From assembly GCA_017304945.1 (NCBI GenBank), contig JAFKLG010000057.1:1-64000 (forward strand): 64,000 nucleotides of DNA. Direction: 5' to 3'. Numbering within the stretch: the stretch's first letter is position 1; each line of letters begins with the position of its first letter. The notes beneath the pieces are model-generated. The model saw only the letters and a list, made by a program, of their open reading frames with translations, did not search any database and had not been told where the DNA came from. A program made the position numbers and the translations under genes. Of the stretch, positions 46,201 to 53,786 are shown piece by piece. The stretch comes from Rhodospirillales bacterium. Lineage in GTDB: Bacteria > Pseudomonadota > Alphaproteobacteria > Acetobacterales > Acetobacteraceae.

Positions 46201-49200
46201 TCGCCACCGTTCTCGCCCTCGGTGTCGCGAACACCACGATGACAGTGACCGACACCGCGGCGAACCTGCAAGCCGACCTGAACCTTGCGTCGGGATCGGT
46301 GCTGCTGACCAACGTCGCACAGGTGACGAACATCGCCCTGAGCGACGGCGGCACGCCGACCTTGTCGTTGAACGTCGCCGGCCTGACCTCTGCCTCGCCG
46401 GTCCTGACGGTGCTCACCTCGAGCTACAATCTCGCGCTCAGCGACACGGCGGCGAACGTCCAAGCTGACCTGGCCGCCGGGAACGGATCGGAAATCCTGA
46501 ACCGGATCGGCTCCCTCGCGAGCATCACCTTGAGCAGCGGCAACACGATCACGCTGACCGAGTCGCAGGCCGTTCATGCCGGCGTGGCCAGTGCGCTGAA
46601 TGCCACGATCGGCCTGGTGACGTTTGCGGTCACGGGCGTGAGCGTCGGCCAGATCGGAACCGTGTTCGGATTGAGTGTGACCGGAACCCGTGTCGCCGTC
46701 GCGGACAGTGCCGCCAACGTGCAATCCGACCTGAATGGCGGCGGCGTGTTGCTGGCGCATGTGGGCAACCTCAGCGGCATCACGCTGACCGACGGCAGCA
46801 CGCCGACGCTCACGCTCTCGGTATCGACGTTCGGCACCAATGCCGGCGTGATCGCGCTCATCAGCACCGCGTTCAACCTGACGATCTCCGACACCGCCGC
46901 GAACGTGGTGTCGGACCTGACCGGCGGCTCGTCCCAGCTCGTCGCGCATGCCGGCGTGCTGACCGGCATCGTCCTCACCGATGGCGGCACGCCTGCCCTC
47001 TCGTTGACTGTTGCGGTGATCGCCGCCAGCGTCCCCGCGCTCACCCGCATCACGACACCCTATACGATCACTGTCAGCGATACGGCGGCCCAGGTGCAGT
47101 CCGACCTCACCTCGGGCTCGTCCGGACTGGTCACGATGGCCGCCGCGCTCGGCACGATCACGCTGACCGACGGCAGCACGCCGACGATCACACTGAGCGT
47201 CGCCCAGATCGGGGCGGCTGCGACGGTCCTGAGCGATATCGGCAGCGCCTACAACCTGGTCGCGGTCGACTCCGCGGCCCATGTGCAGGCGGATCTTGCG
47301 CTTGGAAACGGATCCGTGCTGCTGGCGCGGGGCGCCGCGCTCACCGGGATCACGTTGTCCAGCGGCAGCACGATCACGCTGACCGAATCGCAGGCGGTGC
47401 ACGCTGGCGTCGCAACCGCGCTTGGCCTGGTCAGCGGAATGACCACCTTCGCGGTCACTGGCGTCACGGTGACGCAGATCGCGACCGTGCTGGGCCTCGG
47501 GGTCAGCGGAACGCGCATGGCCATTGCCGATACCGCGGCGAATGTTCAGTCGGACCTGACCGGTTCGGGAACCCTGGCCACCAACGCGGGGGTGATCACC
47601 GCGATCGCGCTGACCGATGGAGGGACGCCGACTCTCACCCTCACCGTGGCGCAGGTCTCCGCCGGGAACGCCGTGCTGGCGCTGATGAGCGGCCCCTGGT
47701 CGCTGGCGATCGCCGACAGCGCCGCCAACGTGGCATCGGACCTGGCGGCGGGCGCCGGGTCCACCATCCTATCCCATGCGGGCGTCCTCGGCAGCATCAC
47801 GCTCAGCGGCGGCACGGTGATCACCCTCACCGAATCGCAGGCCGTACACGCCGGGGTGGCGGCCGCGCTGATCGCCACGACCAATCTCTCGAGCTTCGTG
47901 GTCACGGGCGCGACGGTCGCACAGTTCCCGACCGTCGTGGCGCTCGCGGTGCCGAACACGAGCGTGGCGATCTCCGATACTGCCGCGAACGTGCAGTCCA
48001 ACCTGACCGGTACGGGAAGCCTGCTCGCCAATCTCAGCAAGCTGGGGAGCATCGCCCTAACGGATGGCAGCACGCCAGCGATCACCCTGAACGTCGCGCA
48101 ACTCGGCGCCAACTCCTCCGTGCTGGCACGTATCGGCTCCGCCTACAATCTCGTGGTCGCGGACCTCGCCCAGAACGTGCAAGCCGATCTCGCGCTGGGC
48201 GCCGGGTCCACGCTGGTCGGCCACAACGCCGTCCTGACCCAGTTGAACGTCGCCTCTGGCGTCATCACGCTGACCAGCGCGCAGGTTCAGGCCGCCGGCA
48301 TCGACGACGGCGCGTCGTCCGTGCTGTCCAAGATGTCGGGCGCAACGCTCCATGTCACGGACGTCGCGGTCTCGGAGATTGCGACGATCCTGGCGCTGAA
48401 TTTTTCCCCTGCCTCCATCACGGTGCGGGACAGCGCCGCCAACATCGCCGCCGATCTGAGCGGCGCGGCTCTGATCACCTCCAATGCCAGCGCGATCACC
48501 TCGGTGCGAACCACCGAGACCACGCTCAGCGCGACCACCGCGACCTTGCTCTACAACGGGCTGCACAGCTCCACCATCTTCGACGAGAGCGCGCTGACGG
48601 TGACCGACACCGCGGCCGCCTTGCTGACGGCGCAGGGCAGTGCGCCGGCGATGCTGGCGGCCGCGCTGCATGTCACGATGAGCGACAATCCAACCGGACT
48701 GTCGGCTGCGCAGGCGACGACGCTGTCGAGCATTCTCGGCGGCGTGCTGCAGAACGCGCAGGCCATGGGCGTGAGCGACACGCTGGCGAACCTGCTGCTG
48801 CCGGGCAATGCCGCGGGGATCGCGCTGGCGACCAGCGTGACCCTGAGCGCGCCGACCACGACGACGGCGGCCCTGGCAACGCAGTTGGCCGGGTTGCATG
48901 CCTACACGGCCGGGCCGGCGCTGACCGTTCAGGACAGCGTCGCCAACCTGCTGGACGCCGCCTACGCGGCCGGCATCGCCGCCGCGACCACGGTCTCGCC
49001 CAACGCGAACGTCACGGTCAGCGCTGCCACGTTGACCGCACTGTCCGCCCTGAATGGCTACGCTGCCGGATCCTACACCCTGACGGTGCAGGATACCGTC
49101 ACTGCGATCCTCGGGCTGAGCCAGCCGCAGCTCGCGCTTGCGGGGATCGTCTCGGTGCAGGACACCACCGCGGACGTGATGGCGAACGTCGCGGCGCTCC

Positions 49201-52082
49201 AGTCGGCGATTCCAGGCCAGGGCCACACGCTGTCGATCACGCTCACCGACGCCACGATCAACGTGCTCTCCATCGACGTGACCGCGACCGACTACGCGGC
49301 CGCGATCGCAACCTATGCGGCGATTGCCCCAGCCGGTGTGATACGGGTGACGGGCAACGCGGCGCAGCTTGCCGCGATCGCCGCGGCCCTGCAGTCCAAC
49401 ACGGCGGTGGGTGAGGTCGACGTGGTCGACACGGCCGACAACATCCTCTCGAATCTCACCGCGCTGGACAGCATCGGCAGCAAGTTCATGAAGGCGACGA
49501 TCTCCGACACGGTCGTGAACGCCGCCGAGGTCGCGTCGCTGCTCACCGTGCCGCACCTGATTGCGAACGATCTCACGATCCAGGACACTGGGACCCAGAT
49601 CGCCGCGGCGATCCTGGCCAACGGCACGCCCGGCATGACGTTCATGAACGCTCACGACGTCACGCTGTCGGCCGACTCGGTGATCGGTGCCGCCGACGCG
49701 GTGCTGCTCGAGCAGCTCACGAGCTTCAGCAAGAACGGGCATCAGCTCTATATCTGGGACACCGCCGCGCACCTGACGGATAGCGCCAGCGGCTATCTGG
49801 CCGCCGCCCAGCACGCCCTCATCGATGGGGTGTATCTGAAGGCGACGGGGCACATCGCCACCGTCTCCGCCTCGCTGGCCGCGACGCTGCTGTCGATCTC
49901 CGCGTTCAACCGCAACGATCCGCCGGCTCCGGCGGGCGATGGGGTGGCGAACACGCTGCTGGTGCAGGATACCGCCGCGCGCATCGAGACCTACTTTGCG
50001 ACCTTGTCCGCCAACCGCGCGGCGCTGAGCGGCGTGGTGGTGAGCGCGAACGCAACGGTGAACGACTCGGTCTTCGGGCATCTCCTGGCGCTCGGTGCCA
50101 CCATGGACAGCGGCAAGACCCTGACGGTGCGCGACACCGCGGCGAACATCATCGCCAACGCGCCCTCGCAAACCAGCGGGAGTCCGAGCATCACGCCGGT
50201 GGCGTGGCAGATTTCGGGGAGTGCGTCGGTGTCGACGGCCGGGGCGATCCTGCTGGGTGGCCTGCCGGGTTTCGCGGTCGGCGCCTATACGTTGACCCTG
50301 ACCGACTCTGCCACCGTGACGGTTGCCCAGGCCAATACTCTCGGCGCACTCGGGAACTCGCTGCGATTGGGCGGCAATACGCTCGACGTCTACGGCACCG
50401 TCGCCACGATGACCGTTGGCCCCGGGCTGAGCAACAACGCGAAGCTCATCGTCACGCCGCACATCACCGATACCTTCGCCAACCTGGCGACGCTCACCCT
50501 CGGTTCCGGCCTGCTGGGCGGCACCATCGTCGTCAGCGACAGCGAGTCGGTGACGGTGGCGCAAGCCTCCGCCTTCCTGGGGCTGATCGGGGGATCCGGC
50601 ATTCCGGCGGCCAACGTGGCGTTCGGTGGAAACGTGGAGAGCATCACCGACACGCTCGCCGCGATCCAGACGCTCACGGGCGGGGCGGCTTGGACCAGCA
50701 CCGGATCCTTGCACGGCAGCTTCCATCTGGTGGTCGCCGACACGGTCGCGACGCTGATCAACGGCTCCAACACCGCGGCCCTGGCGGCGATGAACGGCAC
50801 GACGATCGCGGCGAACGAGACCATCACGGCCGCCGCGGCGGAATCGCTGTTCGCCGTCAGCAGCGGCATCCATTTCAGCAAGGGCGCGCACACCCTCACG
50901 ATCGAGGACACGGCCGCGAACCTGCTCAACCCGGCCTACTCCGACGGTGTTGCGCTGGCGGACGCGCTGCAGCTCTCCGCCAACGGCACGGTTGCCGCAG
51001 CGGATGCGGAGGCGCTGCTGACCAACAGCCGCTTCCACCTGAACCATACGCTGACCGTCGCGGACACCGCGGCGAGCCTGCTCGATGGCGTTCTTGCCGC
51101 CGACATTGCCGCGAGCCCCTATGCCGCAAGCATCGTCGTCCAACTGGCGGGGCCCGAGACGCTGGATGCGGGCACGGCGCGTGCGATCGTCAATCTCCCT
51201 GGGTACCAGGACACCGGCAACCTGACGATCGCGGACGGTGCGTCCTACCTGCTCAACAGCGCCAACCATGCGGCGGAGCTGCTCGCGACGAGCGTGACCC
51301 TGACCGGCGACGAGACGGTCTCCATCGCGACCGCGGAACGCCTCGATGCGTTGCCTCACTTCACCATCGGGTCGAACACGCTGCACCTCGCGTCGAACGA
51401 CTTCGCGGATACGTCGGCGCTGGTGACCATCGGCGACCTGGGATCGCACTGGGACAGCGGCGGGTTCAACATCCGGATGACCCAGGACTCCCTGGCGCTG
51501 ACGCCCAGCCAGTATGCCGCGCTGCAGGACGACAACATCGTCCTGAACGGGCACGCGTTGTCGGCGCTTGCGACTGGCATCGTGGTGTCGTCCGCGTCCG
51601 GGACGGTGCAGATCACCGGCAACGGCGTGGCGAACGCGACCCTCAACGTCTACGCCTCGAACGGCACCTTGCTGTCGCAAACCGCTGGCGTGGCGGAGTC
51701 CTTCACCGCAAGTGCCTCGGAGGTCTCGATCGGCAATGGCGTGGTGGTGACGCAGACGGTGGGCGCCTCGGCGGCAACCAGCGAGTCGGCCCCGATCATC
51801 GCGCTCGAGCGCACGGTGCTGACGAACGCTGCGACATCAGCGGGTGCCACCTTCGCGTCGTCGGGGGCGGTGCAGGTGGATACCGGGAAGTATGTCGATC
51901 TCTACACGAACAGCAGTGCGCCCGCGCATCCGTCCAGTCCGGTGCTCGTCTACGACAGCAGCAGCTACACGCTGTCGCTGTCGATCGACGGGCAGGCGGC
52001 GCTGACGCTGGTGACGCTGGGAACGGCGACCCACCCGATGTCGCTGATGGCGTCCGAGATCTACATCCAGCACTTCGTCTGA
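37233..52082 (+). CDS. giant type I-secreted repeat protein, probable surface adhesin (4949 residues)
   Basis: A single 14.85-kb reading frame. There is no Sec signal; repeats begin within 15 residues of the start ('MPTMTVAQALASSATGITIA'). About 78 repeats share a strand-turn core [ILV]x[ILV]xD[TS]xA. Three zones are visible: short units to about residue 1557, about 30 long units with [IV]xDTAAxVQxDL at 1558-3785, and short units again to about 4770. The last 175 residues are non-repetitive and end in 'SEIYIQHFV', a hydrophobic tail as expected of a type I secretion signal. No RTX nonapeptides were seen, and only one cysteine (979). The sequence is Ala/Thr/Leu/Val-rich and very poor in charge. 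The secretion genes follow after 9 bp. An adhesin or biofilm role is inference. Confidence 0.85.
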   Translation: MPTMTVAQALASSATGITIADTPANIAAVVSNTALRARVNLFTFNANGASNASDARLIATLGSAFSTGPYRYTVRDTVAALTASKNAAGLSIASALSVFDTLTNLLAAEHTTLMQRASSVVLSTGTSLSLSALLRLEALPAFSVLPGQNLTLADSATNLLALTPAQNRAAIKAFQVTSNGTVTLSQANTLKAMPSFSVANGARLTVSGDVSTMTAGNNATAISTLNALAGITINVTDTVARVVSSVSALTGLASRASSTSVTLTGSGTINATQANGLVPLVARLSATNANITLADTATNLLGTTGSVAALARATSLTSDATVTAAQQAALTAMRGFAVANGVHLTVSDTLAALQGLTAQQRAAATEVVLRDTLPHLLAAAGLPSGTSAIVVQLDQGTYTAAQAAQIAALASDGVTMTLQPTGGATEMVVTDTVQAILANVVRLTALAAHGPIVVTPTNQGVTLSAASAAALAGLSALDIGAARIAVSDTGEAVTAARDALFGADVLSITITGGVFRGSVDQLLDPRLHLGTTPVVSVARFATLAVASTPAAHLASDATVSAAQMISLSLLPGFSVDPGVTLTVADTPAALVAAASAIAPYATSISVEDDATLTVAEATTLADLRSAVGAANFTMGTHTLTVSDSAGHLAATANPAWDILATAIELDSDSVVTAAEAQILLAFGARFSPNGQSLVVIDTATALSGLVADSAAVTALNGWNVPVLLSADGVLGVAAVEALLQFDGFGPGSHRLIIADTAANLLAGAGSPALALASAVRLGADATVTAADGAILIGLHNFAVDGHALTVADTPAKLLGMSSALAALATGESLVPSTVGNAADYTITAAQLTQLQAMTNLSVSGFTGLITVADTAAALAALAPSFANVTLGSLLARVVVSLTGDATLGASAASALAQLPGFALGGHALTVHDTPAALLAAGASTGIGMASSVGISGPTTVSVATLTALAGLHAFASDDYALVCADTPTALLNLAGSAAAFASRLELAAPAGNAAAYTLGTSQFVALATMAKLSLTGFTGSVVVLDTPANLAALASSFASAAAGSPLLAARAVMAAQVSQDGSVSVAELQSLIALPQFQLNGHSLALQDTPTALLAASSSTLAVAASITLASNAQAWTVTAAQAARLAALPNFTPGSTGFAVVDTASALLAAGNAAGVALADHLQLSTPATLSVADAVTLIGMTGFQNGGASLVIADTLPHLLSLGGITLTHNDAVLRGTSIGLSGDATGTAANLVSLGALPQGASFLRNGHALVLADTGSRIAGYTPSGGVAPTGYVMVGDATLTAAQATLLAARTVDLDGNALTIADGVTALLDSANAAGEAIATTLRLNGNATVSVAQAGLLFAMPTFNTGGYALTISGSASGLIGLGSTAKQFATTLALAAAETVDVTTVTALAQFGFKFDRAGHTLTVQDTASRLVTLDDFEIPLVAAQVLATSATVTAAVAETLAALPAFALANGVTLTVQDDAESLVGLSAAARAIASAERLPTGAVTITAAQVAGLRALPHFVSSGTTISVQSDTVAHVLAYASDVAAIGATIAIFDTAAHVQASLDALRALPASLVSSITLSDGGTPALTMTVAALAADAATLAAIVSPYTITISDTAAHIQADLASGASSTLVLNRTLVASVVVSDAGTVALTDTQALVAGVADSTGAVMARLTGGSFTVSSATIAHLDALAALTVPPASIAVVDTTAAIQSDLVSGSSRLLAHRAVLSGIAASGGTITLTAAQVRAAHVDDGAGSIFSLLSGATLVVSGVSVADADTIAGLPVAPQSFAISDTAAAIQADLALGSGSRLLAHLSVISGIGISNAGTVSLTATQALVAGIDDGAGSAIAKLSGGSFVVTGATVAQIAAIAALSIAPSSITVSDTAAHLQADLASGSSALLAHAGLISTVVNADSGVIVLTVAQIRAAGVDDGPGSALAKLQGGSIAVAGAQLADIATLLALPIAPSSIAISDTAAAITADLASGSSLLLAHAAAISGIAVSDGGTISLTVAQISAAGVDDGAGSVLAKTTGGVLAVTGATVADLVPLAALTRTPTSITVVDTAAHIQADLAGGSPLLLANAGQITSISTIEASATFTLSVAQLAALPTVLAEIATPYQVAISDTAAHVEASLTGANSVLIQAGSSLSGITLTDGSLPTITLSVAALSASTTVLPLIGSSYHLDVADTTSAVQADLAAAVSVLRAEAATLHAVAVTGGTVLSLTAIQVLRSGVATVLAVTSGLTNVLVTGVAISQVATIAGLGIGQLLMAISDSGAALEADLTSGTPVLVSNVSSISGISLTDGTTPTLHLQVAQLAAAATVIARIGTPFAIAISDTAAHVQSDLASGGSVLLAHAGALTGITLTDGGVPPIALSMTQVDAASAVLALIGGSFALSIADTAANVQADLTSATPTLLAMLPDLAGITLTDGGSPTITLTVAQIAADAAALSLIGSSWTLGVQDTAAHVQVDLAAGALSEILARLGRLGTVTLTSGSTITLTEAQATYSGVATVLAAIGNLGSLVVTGVAVAQISTVLGLGIGSTSMQVVDSAANVQSDLTGAGTLLTNVSQVSAITLTDVTPIITLTIAQVSADNAVLARIGMPWHLAIADTAAHLQSDLAAGATSELLGHAAVLSGVTLTSGTSITLTEAQVTYAGVAGVLAATTGLTSLAVTGVAVAQIPTVLGLGIANTSLTIVDTAAQVQSDLTGPGALLTHASQISAITLTDGGTPTFVFSIAQVAADEALLSRIGVPWQLAILDTAAHLQADLAAGASSELLTYGATLTNATLIIVTLTSPATITLTESEVTRAGVATVLQATTGLLGLDVTGVTVGQISTVRGLGIANTRLAISDTAANVQADLTGGSSLLADGTIAPTLTALTLTDGSAPTLTLSIAQTTAAATALSLIGTTWHLAISDTAANVQSDLASGGASTLLARATVLSGVALTSGTTITLTEAQATRAGVASVLAATTGLSSFVVTGATIAQVATVLALGVANTTMTVTDTAANLQADLNLASGSVLLTNVAQVTNIALSDGGTPTLSLNVAGLTSASPVLTVLTSSYNLALSDTAANVQADLAAGNGSEILNRIGSLASITLSSGNTITLTESQAVHAGVASALNATIGLVTFAVTGVSVGQIGTVFGLSVTGTRVAVADSAANVQSDLNGGGVLLAHVGNLSGITLTDGSTPTLTLSVSTFGTNAGVIALISTAFNLTISDTAANVVSDLTGGSSQLVAHAGVLTGIVLTDGGTPALSLTVAVIAASVPALTRITTPYTITVSDTAAQVQSDLTSGSSGLVTMAAALGTITLTDGSTPTITLSVAQIGAAATVLSDIGSAYNLVAVDSAAHVQADLALGNGSVLLARGAALTGITLSSGSTITLTESQAVHAGVATALGLVSGMTTFAVTGVTVTQIATVLGLGVSGTRMAIADTAANVQSDLTGSGTLATNAGVITAIALTDGGTPTLTLTVAQVSAGNAVLALMSGPWSLAIADSAANVASDLAAGAGSTILSHAGVLGSITLSGGTVITLTESQAVHAGVAAALIATTNLSSFVVTGATVAQFPTVVALAVPNTSVAISDTAANVQSNLTGTGSLLANLSKLGSIALTDGSTPAITLNVAQLGANSSVLARIGSAYNLVVADLAQNVQADLALGAGSTLVGHNAVLTQLNVASGVITLTSAQVQAAGIDDGASSVLSKMSGATLHVTDVAVSEIATILALNFSPASITVRDSAANIAADLSGAALITSNASAITSVRTTETTLSATTATLLYNGLHSSTIFDESALTVTDTAAALLTAQGSAPAMLAAALHVTMSDNPTGLSAAQATTLSSILGGVLQNAQAMGVSDTLANLLLPGNAAGIALATSVTLSAPTTTTAALATQLAGLHAYTAGPALTVQDSVANLLDAAYAAGIAAATTVSPNANVTVSAATLTALSALNGYAAGSYTLTVQDTVTAILGLSQPQLALAGIVSVQDTTADVMANVAALQSAIPGQGHTLSITLTDATINVLSIDVTATDYAAAIATYAAIAPAGVIRVTGNAAQLAAIAAALQSNTAVGEVDVVDTADNILSNLTALDSIGSKFMKATISDTVVNAAEVASLLTVPHLIANDLTIQDTGTQIAAAILANGTPGMTFMNAHDVTLSADSVIGAADAVLLEQLTSFSKNGHQLYIWDTAAHLTDSASGYLAAAQHALIDGVYLKATGHIATVSASLAATLLSISAFNRNDPPAPAGDGVANTLLVQDTAARIETYFATLSANRAALSGVVVSANATVNDSVFGHLLALGATMDSGKTLTVRDTAANIIANAPSQTSGSPSITPVAWQISGSASVSTAGAILLGGLPGFAVGAYTLTLTDSATVTVAQANTLGALGNSLRLGGNTLDVYGTVATMTVGPGLSNNAKLIVTPHITDTFANLATLTLGSGLLGGTIVVSDSESVTVAQASAFLGLIGGSGIPAANVAFGGNVESITDTLAAIQTLTGGAAWTSTGSLHGSFHLVVADTVATLINGSNTAALAAMNGTTIAANETITAAAAESLFAVSSGIHFSKGAHTLTIEDTAANLLNPAYSDGVALADALQLSANGTVAAADAEALLTNSRFHLNHTLTVADTAASLLDGVLAADIAASPYAASIVVQLAGPETLDAGTARAIVNLPGYQDTGNLTIADGASYLLNSANHAAELLATSVTLTGDETVSIATAERLDALPHFTIGSNTLHLASNDFADTSALVTIGDLGSHWDSGGFNIRMTQDSLALTPSQYAALQDDNIVLNGHALSALATGIVVSSASGTVQITGNGVANATLNVYASNGTLLSQTAGVAESFTASASEVSIGNGVVVTQTVGASAATSESAPIIALERTVLTNAATSAGATFASSGAVQVDTGKYVDLYTNSSAPAHPSSPVLVYDSSSYTLSLSIDGQAALTLVTLGTATHPMSLMASEIYIQHFV
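37260..41903 (+). repeat. repeat zone A of the giant protein (short units)
   Basis: About 28 diverged units of roughly 45-65 residues. The typical pattern is a strand pair with 'LTVADTPAALLA' (variants LTVSDT, LVIADT, LTVQDT), a short helical 'AAGxALA' segment, then 'SVTLSGDATVTAAQAxxL' and a 'LPxFxxxGHxLTV' link to the next. The only cysteine of the protein ('LVCADTPTALL') lies here at residue 979. Units differ in length and no two adjacent ones are near-identical in DNA. Confidence 0.75.
41904..48590 (+). repeat. repeat zone B of the giant protein (about 30 long units, partly alternating)
   Basis: Each unit starts with [IV]xDTAAxVQxDL. Three classes are visible. B1 is about 62 residues ('GITLTDGGTPTLTLTVAQ', then 'VLALIG'). 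B2 is about 87 ('TITLTEAQATxAGVA', then 'VTGVTVAQIATVLGLGI'). B3 is about 85 and contains 'DDGAGSVLAKLSGGS'. Five B3 units come first (about 42.1-43.4 kb), then mixed units. From about 44.6 kb B2 and B1 alternate for five dyads, two extra B1 units intervene, and two more dyads follow. A B3-like unit and a truncated unit close the zone. Confidence 0.78.
48591..51540 (+). repeat. repeat zone C of the giant protein (short units again)
   Basis: About 20 units that return to the zone A pattern ('LTVTDTAAALL', 'LTVQDSVANLL', 'LTVRDTAANI', 'LTVADTAASLL'), with more length variation than zone A. Charged or polar residues are more frequent toward the end. The zone passes into the unique C-terminal region with 'ALTPSQYAALQDDNIVLNGH' at about residue 4755. 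Confidence 0.7.
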
Positions 52083-52091
52083 GACATCACC

Positions 52092-53786
52092 GTGCGCACC
52101 GCATCCTCCCTCCGCAGCACCGTTCTCGCGATCGCATCCCCCCTCGGGTGGGTCGCGGGATTCTCGTTCTTCCTGAACCTGATCTATCTCGCGGCCCCGC
52201 TCTACATGATGCAGGTCTACGACCGGGTCATGCATAGCCGCAGCGTGCCGACGCTGCTCTATCTCACGGTCGCGGTCACGCTGTGCTTCGTGGTGTATGC
52301 GATCCTGGACGCGGTGCGAGGGCGCGTCCTGGCCGGCGTCAGCGACATGGTCGAGGAGCGGCTGGGCCGCTCCGTCCTGCAATGCCTCACCACCACGAGT
52401 CCCAGCCGGCGCGAGCAGCCGCAGGCGGTGCATGTCGCCCGCGACCTCGACACCGTCCGCCAGTTCGCCGGCGGCGCTGGGGCGTTGGCCTTCATCGATC
52501 TGCCCTGGGCACCGATCTATCTCGGCGCCATCGCGCTGCTGCATCCGGTGCTGGGTGTCTATGCCTTCGGTGCGGCCCTGGTGCTGCTCTGCCTCAGCGT
52601 CGCGAGCGAGCGGGCAGCGCGCGGCCCGATGATGGAGGCCGGAAAGGTTGCCACCCGTGCCTATCAGTTCGGTGATTCCATCGCGCGGAACGCCGACTGC
52701 GCCCGCACCATGGGCCTCGGCGTCACGCTCACCGAACGCTGGCGGCGCCTGCGCGGCGACATGCTGGCGGCGCAGAACCGCGCCAGCCATCGTGCCGTCC
52801 TGCTTGGTGCGACGGGCAAATGCGCGCGGCTGTTCTTCCAATCCAGCATCCTCGGTGTCGGCGCCTGGCTCGCGATCCAGAACGAGGTCAGCGGCGGCGC
52901 CATCTTCGCCGGCTCCCTCCTGCTCGGTCGCACGCTCGCGCCGGTCGAGCAGCTCATCGGTGCATGGCGTCCCACCATCGCGGCGGGGGAGGCGCTGGGG
53001 CGGATCCGCCGCCTGATCGCGAATACGGATGGCGAAGCGCGGCAGGTCGCCCTGCCGACGCCGAACGGCGATGTGGAGCTCGAGAACGTGACGTGGTCTC
53101 CGCCCGGGCAGTTGCGGCCGGCCGTGCGGGCCGCCAATGCGCGCATCCAGGCGGGCGCGATCCTGACGATCGTGGGGCCGAGTGCCGCGGGAAAGTCGAC
53201 GCTGGCGCGGCTGATGGTGGGCGCGCTGCGGCCGGATCACGGCGTGGTGCGCCTGGATGGCGCGGATCTCGCGACCTGGGACGTGGCGCAACTCGGCGCC
53301 GCCATCGGCTATCTCCCGCAGGAAGTTGCGCTGTTCCCCGGCACCATTCGGGACAACATCGCCCGCTTCGGTGCAGTCTCGGACGAGGAGGTGGTCGCGG
53401 CCGCGACGGCGGCCCATGCGCATGAGATGATCGTGCGGCTGCCGATGGGCTACCGGACGATGCTGGACGACCATGCGGCGACCCTGTCGGGCGGGCAGAA
53501 GCAGCGCATCGCGCTGGCCCGCGCGTTGCTGGGCGCACCGGCGGTCGTCGTGCTCGACGAGCCGAACGCCAATCTCGACACCGAGGGTGAGGCGGCGCTG
53601 ACGCAATGCGTGCTCGACCTCAAGGCGCGCAAATGCACCGTGATCATGATCACGCATCGCGCCGGGCTCGTGCGCATCTCGGACTACGTGGCGACCATGA
53701 GCGAGGGCCAGCTCGTCGGTGTGCAGCGCGCGGCCGAGTTCATGGCCCAACTCTCCCCAACCGCCGTGGCAGGAGGCCGCGCATGA
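52092..53786 (+). CDS. type I secretion ABC transporter, PrtD-like
   Basis: A 564-residue inner-membrane ABC protein of the protease/lipase exporter class. It has no N-terminal C39 peptidase or C39-like domain: the first transmembrane helix starts within 15 residues ('VLAIASPLGWVAGFSFFLNL'), as in PrtD. The conserved 'YMMQVYDRVMHSRSVPTLLYLT' follows. In the ATPase, Walker A is 'GPSAAGKST' (362-370), the signature is 'LSGGQKQR' and Walker B is 'VVVLDEPNANLD'. The GTG start lies 9 bp after the giant gene's stop, so the giant protein is the likely substrate. The stop overlaps the membrane-fusion gene by ATGA. Confidence 0.9.
   Translation: MRTASSLRSTVLAIASPLGWVAGFSFFLNLIYLAAPLYMMQVYDRVMHSRSVPTLLYLTVAVTLCFVVYAILDAVRGRVLAGVSDMVEERLGRSVLQCLTTTSPSRREQPQAVHVARDLDTVRQFAGGAGALAFIDLPWAPIYLGAIALLHPVLGVYAFGAALVLLCLSVASERAARGPMMEAGKVATRAYQFGDSIARNADCARTMGLGVTLTERWRRLRGDMLAAQNRASHRAVLLGATGKCARLFFQSSILGVGAWLAIQNEVSGGAIFAGSLLLGRTLAPVEQLIGAWRPTIAAGEALGRIRRLIANTDGEARQVALPTPNGDVELENVTWSPPGQLRPAVRAANARIQAGAILTIVGPSAAGKSTLARLMVGALRPDHGVVRLDGADLATWDVAQLGAAIGYLPQEVALFPGTIRDNIARFGAVSDEEVVAAATAAHAHEMIVRLPMGYRTMLDDHAATLSGGQKQRIALARALLGAPAVVVLDEPNANLDTEGEAALTQCVLDLKARKCTVIMITHRAGLVRISDYVATMSEGQLVGVQRAAEFMAQLSPTAVAGGRA

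Noticed and set aside
37113..51680. Very long minus-strand ORFs opposite the giant gene (1306, 542, 954 and 1207 codons)
   Set aside because: They are Arg/Gly/His/Gln-rich text typical of antisense frames in GC-rich repeats, without family matches, while the plus strand gives a coherent repeat protein.
37233..52082. Giant protein as an RTX adhesin or a two-partner secretion haemagglutinin
   Set aside because: No GGxGxDxxx arrays, no TPS domain and no Sec signal were seen; the neighbours are a PrtD/HlyD-type pair, not a TpsB porin.
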